From Acidobacteriota bacterium (GTDB lineage: Bacteria > Acidobacteriota > Terriglobia > Acidiferrales > UBA7541), in contig QHYP01000043.1 in the NCBI GenBank assembly GCA_003224195.1, positions 1-18,914 on the forward strand: a stretch of DNA of 18,914 nucleotides. The letters run 5' to 3'. Position 1 is the first letter of the stretch. Each line of letters starts with the position of its first letter. Below are positions 8,998 to 15,573 of the stretch, in pieces. The notes beneath the pieces were generated by a model, which did not search any database, was not told where the DNA came from, and saw only the letters and a program-made list of their open reading frames with translations. A program made the translations under genes and the position numbers.

Positions 8998-9542
8998 GCG
9001 CCGGAGGCTCCCGGGGCTGACCCTACGCAGATCCGCTGCCAAGCGCGCTCGAAGACTGTGCGCGCTTCTTCATCGAAGAGCACGAAATAGACGGTTTGCA
9101 GCGATGTTTCTCCGCTCAAGTGTTGCGCGGCCTCGCGCAACATGATTTCCGCGCACTCTTCCAGCGGAAAGCCGGCGATTCCGGTGCCGACGGCTGGGAA
9201 AGCGATTGTTTTCAAGTCACGTTCAGCGGCGATACGCAGCGAGTGCGCCGTGGAACTCCGCAACGCCGCCGCCGTTGTGCGCCCGCCAAGCTGCATGCTC
9301 GCCGCGTGGATGACATGACCCGCCTTCAACTTGCCGCCAGTGGTGATGGCAGCGCCGCCTACCGGTATACTCCCGATTTCGTTGCACTCGCGCTGGATTT
9401 CATCTCCGCCCTTGCGCCGAATCGCGCCGGCCACGCCTCCGCCGAGCAGGAGGTCGTTGTTGGCGGCGTTCACGATGGCGTCCGTGTCCATTTCCGTCAG
9501 ATCGCCCTTCATAATCACGACGCGTGAGGAAAGTTCATTCAT
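8994..9542 (-). CDS. Macrodomain protein (ADP-ribose / O-acetyl-ADP-ribose hydrolase type)
   Basis: This 182-residue protein is a single macrodomain, the fold that binds ADP-ribose and often removes it from proteins or from O-acetyl-ADP-ribose. The N-terminal strand ends in GDLTEMDTDAIVNAANN (about 13-29), followed by the glycine-rich LLLGGGVAGAIRRKGG loop (about 31-46), the IPVGGAAITTGG segment and the phosphate-binding VGTGIAGFPLEEC loop. These match the MacroD/YmdB/Af1521 group. The start at 9542 places the first strand close to the N-terminus, although no strong ribosome binding site precedes it. It overlaps the next small gene by GTGA and follows the hydroxyacyl-CoA dehydrogenase gene by 32 bases. 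Release of O-acetyl-ADP-ribose is plausible, but the true substrate is unknown. Confidence 0.9.
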   Translation of the reverse strand: MNELSSRVVIMKGDLTEMDTDAIVNAANNDLLLGGGVAGAIRRKGGDEIQRECNEIGSIPVGGAAITTGGKLKAGHVIHAASMQLGGRTTAAALRSSTAHSLRIAAERDLKTIAFPAVGTGIAGFPLEECAEIMLREAAQHLSGETSLQTVYFVLFDEEARTVFERAWQRICVGSAPGASGA

Positions 9543-9574
9543 AGGCCGTCTGGGAACCGGACCGGCGCATTTCG

Positions 9575-10456
9575 TCAGCTCTTAGCTTCGGCCGCATTCG
9601 GCTGCGTGTAATCATACACGCCGCGGCCGGATTTGCGGCCGAGCCGCCCTTCGGCAACATACTTCCGCAGAAGCGGGCTGGGCCGGTATTTTTCTCCGAG
9701 CGTCTGTTGCAGATACTCCAGAATACTCAGGCGCACATCCAAGCCGACCAGGTCGACGAGTTCAAATGGTCCCATCGGATGGTTCAGGCCGAGCTTCAGC
9801 GCCTTGTCAATGTCTTCGGCGGACGCAATTCCTGCTTCGAGCATCGCAAATGCTTCGTTGCCGATCAGTGCGTTGACACGGCTGGTGACGAAGCCCGGCG
9901 ACTCTTTGACAACGACGACTTCCTTGCCCATCCGCCGGCCCACCTCGCGGCACGTGGCGACCGTTTCATCGGATGTTTTAGGAGCGCGGACCATTTCAAT
10001 CAGCCGCATCTTCGGAACGGGATTGAAAAAGTGCATGCCCACGCAGAGTTCGGGCCGATAGGTCATCGCGGCCATCTCGGCAATCGAAAGCGAAGAAGTG
10101 TTGCTCGCAAGGATCGCGTTCGGTTTGGCGAACTTGTCAAAGAGCGTAAATATTTCGAGCTTCAGCTCCATTTCTTCCGGGACAGCTTCGATCAGAAAAT
10201 CCGCTTCGCGAGAGGCGTCTTGGACCGAGCGCGCCGTTTCGATGCGTTTCAAAGCCGCATCGCAAGCGGCAGGCTCGACCTTGCCGCGCTGCACGCCCTC
10301 GTCGAACGATTGGCGGATCCATGCCAAGCCTTGCTCGAGCTTTTCCGGCATCACGTCTTCCAGAATGGTGCGGTAACCGCCCAGGGCCGCGGCATAGGCG
10401 ATCCCGCGGCCCATCGTGCCCGCCCCGATTACTGCGAAGGTCTTCATGTCCAGCAT
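9575..10456 (-). CDS. 3-hydroxyacyl-CoA / 3-hydroxybutyryl-CoA dehydrogenase
   Basis: The protein oxidises a 3-hydroxyacyl-CoA to the 3-oxoacyl-CoA with NAD. It has the length of the stand-alone Hbd/PaaH form, with an N-terminal Rossmann domain (GAGTMG at 11-16 in my numbering, Asp at the end of the second strand), the LASNTSSLSIAEMA block, the catalytic His in GMHFFNPVPKM and the C-terminal helical domain (ESPGFVTSRVN, NHPMGPFELVDLVG, GRKSGRGVYDY). I take the ATG at 10456 because AAGG lies five bases upstream; GTG at 10462 and ATG at 10447 are alternatives. It follows the amidohydrolase gene by nine bases and closes the CoA-thioester gene set, where it would serve the beta-oxidation steps after ring opening. 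Confidence 0.94.
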   Translation of the reverse strand: MLDMKTFAVIGAGTMGRGIAYAAALGGYRTILEDVMPEKLEQGLAWIRQSFDEGVQRGKVEPAACDAALKRIETARSVQDASREADFLIEAVPEEMELKLEIFTLFDKFAKPNAILASNTSSLSIAEMAAMTYRPELCVGMHFFNPVPKMRLIEMVRAPKTSDETVATCREVGRRMGKEVVVVKESPGFVTSRVNALIGNEAFAMLEAGIASAEDIDKALKLGLNHPMGPFELVDLVGLDVRLSILEYLQQTLGEKYRPSPLLRKYVAEGRLGRKSGRGVYDYTQPNAAEAKS

Positions 10457-10465
10457 TGGCACCTT

Positions 10466-11335
10466 CTAGCGTTTTGGGAAGAGGCGCGCTGCGTTGTCAT
10501 AGAGAATTTTTCGCTTTGTCTCTTCATGAATCGGCAGCGCGCGGAATCTTTCCATGTTGCCCTTGATATCTGGCACGCCGGGCCCCGGCCAGTCGGTCCC
10601 CCACAACACTTTCTCGGCGATTTCTTCGATCCGGGGGAAATACTCAAGCAGCTTGTGCGGTGGGATGCCGGAGATATCCATGTACACATTTTTGTGGCGA
10701 CGGACCAGGAAAAAGGCTTCCTGCATCCACAGCGGGCGGCCACCGTGCGCGAGTATAAGGACCAGTTCCGGAAAATCAATCGCCACATCATCGCAAAGGA
10801 TAGGTTGTGCATAAACATTGCGCGCGCCCGGAAAGATGGACGTGCCCGTATGAATCATGACGGGCAGTCGCATTGCTTGCGCGCGCTCATACATCACCGC
10901 AAGGGGACCAAAGCCGTTTCGATAGGCGTTCGGCGAAATGGCCTGATGGCAGGGATGGAGCTTCAGTGCGCGAACCCCAAGTTTCGCGATGCGGTCCACT
11001 TCCCTGCCGACATCCGCGACGGTTTTGGGATGAACGGAGCCGAATGCGAGCAAGCGGCTCGGGGAAGCAGAACAGTACTTCGCGATCCAGTCGTTGACTT
11101 CGGGCGTGAAGCCCATAATGTCCGGGCTGACGTAGTTGATCAGGCCGGCCCGCTCGATGCTTAGCTCATCCATCAGGCCCAGAAACGTTTTCGGATCGGC
11201 GGAATAACGTTCGATGTCGGCCCAGTCTTCGCGGCCATGCCGGAACGCCTCCAAAGCAGGTGGCCGAAGCATGTGAAGCGGCTGGATGTGAATGTGGATG
11301 TCGATGACGGGCTGCACGGAGCTAGTCATTCCCAT
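10466..11335 (-). CDS. Amidohydrolase-2 family metal-dependent hydrolase or decarboxylase
   Basis: This 289-residue protein is a TIM-barrel amidohydrolase of the COG2159/ACMSD-like group. It shows the metal-binding DIHIH (His14, His16), LKLHPCHQ (about 125-131), MIHTGTS (His162), LAHGG (His197) and the conserved Asp248 in GTDWPGP. Family members include decarboxylases and hydrolases of aromatic or ring-cleavage intermediates (for example aminocarboxymuconate-semialdehyde and gamma-resorcylate decarboxylases). ATG at 11335 and ATG at 11329 are both possible starts; either overlaps the upstream FAD-subunit gene, so translation is likely coupled. Its place between the molybdenum hydroxylase genes and the dehydrogenase gene suggests a ring-derived substrate, but the actual reaction cannot be read from the sequence. 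Confidence 0.88.
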   Translation of the reverse strand: MGMTSSVQPVIDIHIHIQPLHMLRPPALEAFRHGREDWADIERYSADPKTFLGLMDELSIERAGLINYVSPDIMGFTPEVNDWIAKYCSASPSRLLAFGSVHPKTVADVGREVDRIAKLGVRALKLHPCHQAISPNAYRNGFGPLAVMYERAQAMRLPVMIHTGTSIFPGARNVYAQPILCDDVAIDFPELVLILAHGGRPLWMQEAFFLVRRHKNVYMDISGIPPHKLLEYFPRIEEIAEKVLWGTDWPGPGVPDIKGNMERFRALPIHEETKRKILYDNAARLFPKR

Positions 11336-12335
11336 TGGGAGTACGCGGACGCATTCCCCACATCTCCTCGAGCGCGCGGCGCGTGAAGACGCGCAGCATC
11401 TCCCGGCGATACACCGGACTCGATGCGGAAGTGGTGAGCGGTTTGCCGGTTTGGATCGCAGCGTGAACCAGACGCTCGACGAGTTCAGGGGAGTATTTCT
11501 TGCCGATAAGCCAGTCTGCAGCCTGCTTCACGAGCACCGGCGCCGGATTCACGGCGCCGAGGGCGACGCGCGCATCGCGGCAGACGCCTTGCTCGTCCAC
11601 ATTCATGACCACGGCTACGCCGGCAAGCGGATAGTCGATTGAATTACGGATGCGCAGCTTGTGATACACGCCGCGCCATCCGGCGGTTCTCGGCGGGAGC
11701 ACGACCGCGGCCAGTAGCTCGTCGCCACCCAGCGCAATTCGGTTTATGCCGTCGTTGCGGTAGAAAGAGCTGAGCGCTAGACGACGGTTTCCGTTCGGCC
11801 CGGCAATCTCGATCTCGGCATCAAGCGTCAGCAACGCGGGCGCGCAATCGCCCGACCAGACGGCCCAACAACGATCGCCCCCGGGCGCGACATGGCAGAT
11901 CGTGCCTTCCTTCTTAAGACAGCCACCAAGCGATTTGCGCCAGAAGTCGGACTGGTTGTACCAGCGACACCGCGTCTCGAGACACAAATTTCCACCGAGC
12001 GTACCCATGTTGCGTTGGAGGGGCCCCGCGATGCTGCGGACAGCGCTGGAAATGACCGGATAGCGCAAGCGCAATGATTCTGTCGCCAGCAGTTGCGTGA
12101 GTGTGGTGAGTGCACCAACGCGAATCGTTTCATCCGGCTGCCGGACCACGCCCCGGAGTGAGCCGATGCCTTTGATATCGAGAAGCACGCGTGGTGCGAA
12201 CAGCCGCATCTGCAGATTGGGCACGACGTCCGTGCCGCCAGCGAGAATCATCGCTTCCGGCCCATGAGCAGCAAGAACACGCACGGCATCTTCGACCGTT
12301 CGCGGGCGAACGACGCGCATAGCGGGGAGGCTCAT
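11322..12335 (-). CDS. hcrB-like: FAD subunit of a 4-hydroxybenzoyl-CoA reductase-like molybdenum enzyme, with a 4Fe-4S loop
   Basis: This 337-residue protein is the FAD-binding subunit of a xanthine-oxidase-family enzyme: LAGGTDVVPNLQ (31-42) and RNMGTLGGNLC (108-118) are the flavin-binding loops. Between them and the C-terminal domain is an insertion with Cys123, Cys139, Cys147 and Cys156. From memory, 4-hydroxybenzoyl-CoA reductase of Thauera aromatica ligates an extra 4Fe-4S cluster by Cys122, 138, 146 and 155 of its beta subunit, the same 16-8-9 spacing. CoxM- and xanthine dehydrogenase-type subunits lack this loop. The gene overlaps the molybdopterin subunit gene by ATGA (12332-12335). 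The enzyme would use low-potential electrons to remove a phenolic hydroxyl from an aromatic CoA ester. The substrate may differ from 4-hydroxybenzoyl-CoA. Confidence 0.9.
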   Translation of the reverse strand: MSLPAMRVVRPRTVEDAVRVLAAHGPEAMILAGGTDVVPNLQMRLFAPRVLLDIKGIGSLRGVVRQPDETIRVGALTTLTQLLATESLRLRYPVISSAVRSIAGPLQRNMGTLGGNLCLETRCRWYNQSDFWRKSLGGCLKKEGTICHVAPGGDRCWAVWSGDCAPALLTLDAEIEIAGPNGNRRLALSSFYRNDGINRIALGGDELLAAVVLPPRTAGWRGVYHKLRIRNSIDYPLAGVAVVMNVDEQGVCRDARVALGAVNPAPVLVKQAADWLIGKKYSPELVERLVHAAIQTGKPLTTSASSPVYRREMLRVFTRRALEEMWGMRPRTPNGND

Positions 12336-14665
12336 CGCGCACCGCGTTTCTCTGAGCGCGTTGCTGCGTTTTTCTCGCGGTCCTGCTTTTGCTTCTCCCG
12401 AATCGCCTCCAGGATTTTCTCCGGCGTGAGCGGCAAGCTTGTGATTCGGACGCCGACGGCATCGCTGATGGCATTTGCCACCGCAGGAATGGCCGCCGCG
12501 AGCGAACCTTCGCCCGCTTCCTTCGCGCCAAACGGCCCTTCCGGGTCCTCGCTTTCGACGATGATGGAATCGATCTGGGGCGTTTCGAGCGTCGTCGGGA
12601 TGCGATATTCTAGCAGCGAGGGATTCATCAAGCGGCCCTCATGCCACAGCATCTCTTCCTGCATGGCCTGGCCCAGGCCCATGTAGACCGAGCCGATCAC
12701 TTGGCCGTCAACCGTCACGGGATTGAGCGCCTTGCCGCAGTCATGCGCCGCAACCACGCGATGAATCGTCACTTCGCCCGTCTCCGGATCAACGGACACC
12801 TCAGCGGTCTGCGCGGCATAACTGTAAGAAGGTGACGGCCCGACGCCTGCGCCTTTGTGTTGGCCTCCGCGTGATTCATCCGGTGGCGCGTAGGTGCCGC
12901 GCGCAACGAGGGTGCCGTGGAAATCGATCGCGCAGCGCACAGCCTCGTCAAACGCGATGCGCTGCGCGGGTTTGTACCGGTAAAAAACGGCGTCGTCGCG
13001 CGATTCGAGCTCGTCCGGGATACAGCCGAACTTCTTGGCCACCGCCTCGAAGATTTGCGCGCGCATGTTTTTCGCCGCTTCGAGACACGCATTGCCTGCC
13101 ATAAACGTCACGCGGCTCGAGTAGCTCCCGAGATCGACGGGTGTTAGGTCGGTGTCGGCGGCAACAAGCTTGATGCGCTCCGGACGCACACCCAGCACCT
13201 CCGCGGCGATCTGCACCTGCATCGTGTCCGAACCCTGGCCGATTTCCGAAGCCCCCGTAAAAATCGTGACACCCGCGTCGCGATCGATTTTCATGTTCAC
13301 GGTCGTGTGCGGCATGTTGGAGCGGATGATGGGATTGGCGGCGCCGCTTACGTAGTGGCTGCACGCGATGCCGATGCCGCGGCCATAGGGAAGCTTGCCC
13401 TTTTTCTCGAGCCAACCGGAGCGCTCCACAACTTTCTCAATGCATTCGGGAAGGCCGTAGCTCGTCACGCGCAGACCGTTTACGGTGACGCACGGAGCCT
13501 GCAACAAGTTTCGCCGCCGGACCTCGGCCGGGTCGAGGGCGGCAGCGGCCGCGAGCATGTCCAGCATGGACTCGAAGGCGAAACGCACGTTGACCGTGCC
13601 GTGGCCGCGCATGGCGCCGCAGGCGGGCTTGTTCGTCAGCACGCGGTAGCCGTCAAACTTCAGATTGCGAATGTCGTAGATCGCGCCGAGAAGCGCTCCG
13701 GAATACAGAACGGTGACGGGACCATAGCCGCAGTACGCGCCGCCGTCCTGTACGACCCGCGCAGCCACCGCCGAAATCTTGCCTTCTCGGGTCAGTCCGA
13801 CTTTGAGATCGACAAGCGTGATGGGCCTGCCGCGGTGGGCATAGAAAACTTCTTCGCGGGTGTACGTGATCTTCACCGGTCGCTTCGCCTTCTTGGCTAA
13901 GATCGGCGCGATGATTTCCAGCGGAATCACTTCGCTTTTGCCGCCGAAGCCGCCTCCGACCATCGGCTTGATCACGCGGACTTCGCTCATGGGCATCTCG
14001 AGCACGTCCGAGATGGTGCGATGCAGGTAGTAGGGCACCTGCGTGGAGGAATATACGGTCAGGCGCGCGTCGGGTTGCCAGATCGCCAGTGTGGAGTGCG
14101 GCTCCATCGCGGCGTGGTTGACTTCCGCGGCGTAGAAGCGCTCTTCCTGCACGAACGCAGCCTGCGAGAATCCCTCTTCCAGATTCCCAAATTCGTGGTG
14201 GTATTCCTTCTCGATGTTGTGCGGCCGCCCTTCGTGAATCCAGTCCTCTTCGGCTTTCATGGCCTCGAGCGGGTCGAACCACGCGGTAAGAGGTTCGTAC
14301 TCCACTTCAATCAGTTCGAGCGCGCGCTCAGCCGCTTCTTCGGTAGTGGCCGCGACGGCGGCGACGTTGTCGCCGATGTACCGCACTTTGTCGGTAGCCA
14401 ACGCATTTTCATCATGGCCGATGGGAAGGATTCCGTACGGGCGCTGCGCGTCCCGGCCGGTGGCCACGGCCTTCACTTCCGGCAGCCCTTCGGCCTTGGA
14501 GCTATCGATTTTCTTGATCCGTGCGTGGGGTACGGGCGAATGAAGAATCTTGCCGACGAGCATGCCCGGGACAGAAATATCGTCCGCATAGCGGCCGAGA
14601 CCGCTTACCTTGGCCGGCGAATCGGTCATGGGGAGTGGTCTGCCGATGATGGAGTAAGCGGACAT
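12332..14665 (-). CDS. hcrA-like: Molybdopterin subunit of a 4-hydroxybenzoyl-CoA reductase-like enzyme
   Basis: The 777-residue protein is the catalytic, molybdopterin-cytosine-dinucleotide-binding subunit of the xanthine oxidase family. Motifs are VGGGFGGKSE (236-245), AMRGHG (351-356, with the active-site-region arginine), GASEIGQGSDT (471-481), the VDGQVIGS segment (652-659) and GAKEAGEG (713-720), whose Glu719 matches the conserved catalytic glutamate of the family. Length fits HcrA (about 770 residues). It starts three bases after the 2Fe-2S subunit gene ends and overlaps the FAD subunit gene by ATGA, giving the order C-A-B. The three-subunit make-up with a 4Fe-4S-bearing partner favours a reductase acting on a hydroxyaryl-CoA over an aldehyde or CO dehydrogenase. 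A related purine or nicotinate hydroxylase is the main alternative. Confidence 0.93.
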   Translation of the reverse strand: MSAYSIIGRPLPMTDSPAKVSGLGRYADDISVPGMLVGKILHSPVPHARIKKIDSSKAEGLPEVKAVATGRDAQRPYGILPIGHDENALATDKVRYIGDNVAAVAATTEEAAERALELIEVEYEPLTAWFDPLEAMKAEEDWIHEGRPHNIEKEYHHEFGNLEEGFSQAAFVQEERFYAAEVNHAAMEPHSTLAIWQPDARLTVYSSTQVPYYLHRTISDVLEMPMSEVRVIKPMVGGGFGGKSEVIPLEIIAPILAKKAKRPVKITYTREEVFYAHRGRPITLVDLKVGLTREGKISAVAARVVQDGGAYCGYGPVTVLYSGALLGAIYDIRNLKFDGYRVLTNKPACGAMRGHGTVNVRFAFESMLDMLAAAAALDPAEVRRRNLLQAPCVTVNGLRVTSYGLPECIEKVVERSGWLEKKGKLPYGRGIGIACSHYVSGAANPIIRSNMPHTTVNMKIDRDAGVTIFTGASEIGQGSDTMQVQIAAEVLGVRPERIKLVAADTDLTPVDLGSYSSRVTFMAGNACLEAAKNMRAQIFEAVAKKFGCIPDELESRDDAVFYRYKPAQRIAFDEAVRCAIDFHGTLVARGTYAPPDESRGGQHKGAGVGPSPSYSYAAQTAEVSVDPETGEVTIHRVVAAHDCGKALNPVTVDGQVIGSVYMGLGQAMQEEMLWHEGRLMNPSLLEYRIPTTLETPQIDSIIVESEDPEGPFGAKEAGEGSLAAAIPAVANAISDAVGVRITSLPLTPEKILEAIREKQKQDREKNAATRSEKRGAR

Positions 14666-14668
14666 GCG

Positions 14669-15169
14669 TCATCGCACCGCGGCTGGCTGCGCGGAGCGGG
14701 CTTCCATCCGGCGCATGGCCAGACGAACCGATTCGTAGATTTGCATGTAGCCCGTGCACCGGCATAGATTCGATGAAAGTGTTTCGCGAATTTCCTCATC
14801 GCTCGGATTGGGATTGTGCTGGAGGAGCGCATGAATCGCGATCATGAAGCCTGGCGTGCAGAAACCGCACTGTGAGCCGCCCGCTTCGCCGTAAGCCGTC
14901 TGGATTGGAGTCGGCTCCCCTGCGACGGCCAGACCTTCCACCGTGATGATTCTTGTTTCTTGATAACAAGAGGCGATGGCTACGCAGGCGAGGATGGGGA
15001 CTCCGTCGGCAAGAACGGCGCAAGCGCCGCAGCTCGAATCGTCACATCCGCGCTTCGATCCGGTGAGGCCAAGGTCTTCACGCAGGACGTCCAGCAAAAC
15101 CTTTTGCGGCGGGACGGCTAGTTCGCGCCGCTCGCCGTTTATGTCCAGTTGGATGAGTTCTCGATGCAT
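14669..15169 (-). CDS. hcrC-like: 2Fe-2S subunit of a 4-hydroxybenzoyl-CoA reductase-like enzyme
   Basis: From the ATG at 15169 the protein has 166 residues and the two-cluster layout of this family. A plant-ferredoxin-type cluster is held by Cys42, Cys47, Cys50 and Cys62 (GCDDSSCGAC), and a helical-domain cluster by Cys101, Cys104, Cys136 and Cys138 (QCGFCTPG and LCRCTGYMQI). It passes electrons between the molybdenum centre and the other clusters or FAD. I chose 15169 because AGGAAGG sits just upstream and MHRELIQLDINGE begins at the first conserved strand; an in-frame start at 15220 would run into the preceding gene. It is the first of the three subunit genes and follows the Spx/ArsC-like gene by 47 bases. 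Confidence 0.94.
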   Translation of the reverse strand: MHRELIQLDINGERRELAVPPQKVLLDVLREDLGLTGSKRGCDDSSCGACAVLADGVPILACVAIASCYQETRIITVEGLAVAGEPTPIQTAYGEAGGSQCGFCTPGFMIAIHALLQHNPNPSDEEIRETLSSNLCRCTGYMQIYESVRLAMRRMEARSAQPAAVR

Positions 15170-15171
15170 CG

Positions 15172-15178
15172 CCTTCCT
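15172..15178 (-). promoter_or_regulatory. Ribosome binding site deciding the start of the 2Fe-2S subunit
   Basis: AGGAAGG on the minus strand lies immediately before the ATG at 15169, with the AGGA core five bases from it. It supports this start over the in-frame start at 15220. Confidence 0.6.
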
Positions 15179-15216
15179 ATGAATGCCTGCGCCGGGGAAC
15201 CCGCCGCTCAAGGAGT

Positions 15217-15573
15217 TCACTTCACAAGTTTCTTGAGCGCTCCCTCGTCGTAGCCGAGGACCAATTGGCCTCCGCGAATCACGACTGGACGCCGAATCAG
15301 GTTCGGCTCTTGCGCCATCAAATTGATTGCTTCCGCGCGAGAAGGCGGCTTGTCCTTCATCTTTCGCAGACGGTAAAGCTCATTCCGCGGATTCAAAAAC
15401 TTCTTATAGTCGCGCTTGCCGATCAATTGATCCAACTCCGCTTTCGTCAGCCGTTCCTTTCCCAAATCGCGAAACTCCAATTCGACTCCGTGCCTTTGCA
15501 AGAGACCTCTCGCTTTGCGGCACGATGTTCACGTCGGCTTATGCAGGAACCGGATTTTTGCGCTCGGCGCCAT
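15217..15573 (-). CDS. Probable selenoprotein of the Spx/ArsC (arsenate reductase-like) family, UGA-recoded
   Basis: Read from the ATG at 15573, the frame gives MAPSAKIRFLHKPT, then an in-frame TGA (15529-15531), then TSCRKARGLLQRHGVE and on to the TGA stop at 15217. With the TGA as selenocysteine the product has 118 residues, the usual length of Spx/ArsC thioredoxin-fold proteins. The TGA falls exactly on the first, redox-active Cys of the family CxxC motif (CTSCRKAR in Spx); Cys18 is kept. The C-terminal PPSRAEAI and PNLIRRPVVIRG blocks are typical of the family. A SECIS-like hairpin follows the TGA. The ATG directly abuts the TAG of the upstream hydratase gene. The real terminator is also TGA, with a second in-frame TGA nine bases on. 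It is probably a thiol/selenol reductase; its partner is unknown. The alternative is a nonsense-mutated pseudogene, which the hairpin argues against. Confidence 0.85.
15490..15523 (-). promoter_or_regulatory. Bacterial SECIS-like hairpin inside the coding region
   Basis: Five bases after the in-frame TGA a two-part stem begins. The lower helix is GTGCC (15519-15523) with GGCAC (15490-15494), perfectly complementary. After an internal loop (GCAAA against AAA) comes the upper helix GCGAG (15509-15513) with CTTGC (15498-15502), five pairs including one G-U. The apical loop is AGGTCT (15503-15508) and starts 20 bases after the TGA. Bacterial SECIS elements lie just this far behind the UGA, and the E. 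coli fdhF loop, as I recall it, is also AGGUCU. It would bind SelB and direct Sec-tRNA to the UGA. Confidence 0.8.
15529..15531 (-). other. In-frame TGA read as selenocysteine (codon 15)
   Basis: This TGA stands at the first cysteine of the CxxC redox motif of the Spx/ArsC-like gene, in the context KPT-U-TSC. Homologous protein sequence continues on both sides in the same frame, with no frameshift. Confidence 0.82.

Noticed and set aside
8092..9090. 332-residue open frame on the plus strand
   Set aside because: It is antisense to the MidA-type gene, whose motifs on the other strand are clear.
9707..11164. 485-residue open frame on the plus strand
   Set aside because: It is antisense to the dehydrogenase and amidohydrolase genes, its translation resembles no family, and it is rich in His/Arg as expected for a shadow frame in GC-rich DNA.
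14669..15220. Longer 2Fe-2S subunit starting at 15220
   Set aside because: It would reach the stop region of the selenoprotein gene and adds an unrelated Gly-rich leader; the ATG at 15169 has a good ribosome binding site and the normal family start.
15217..15501. A 94-residue gene starting at the TTG at 15501
   Set aside because: This start removes the first strand and the CxxC motif of the Spx/ArsC fold and has no ribosome binding site. The ATG at 15573 with the TGA read as Sec gives the complete family length.
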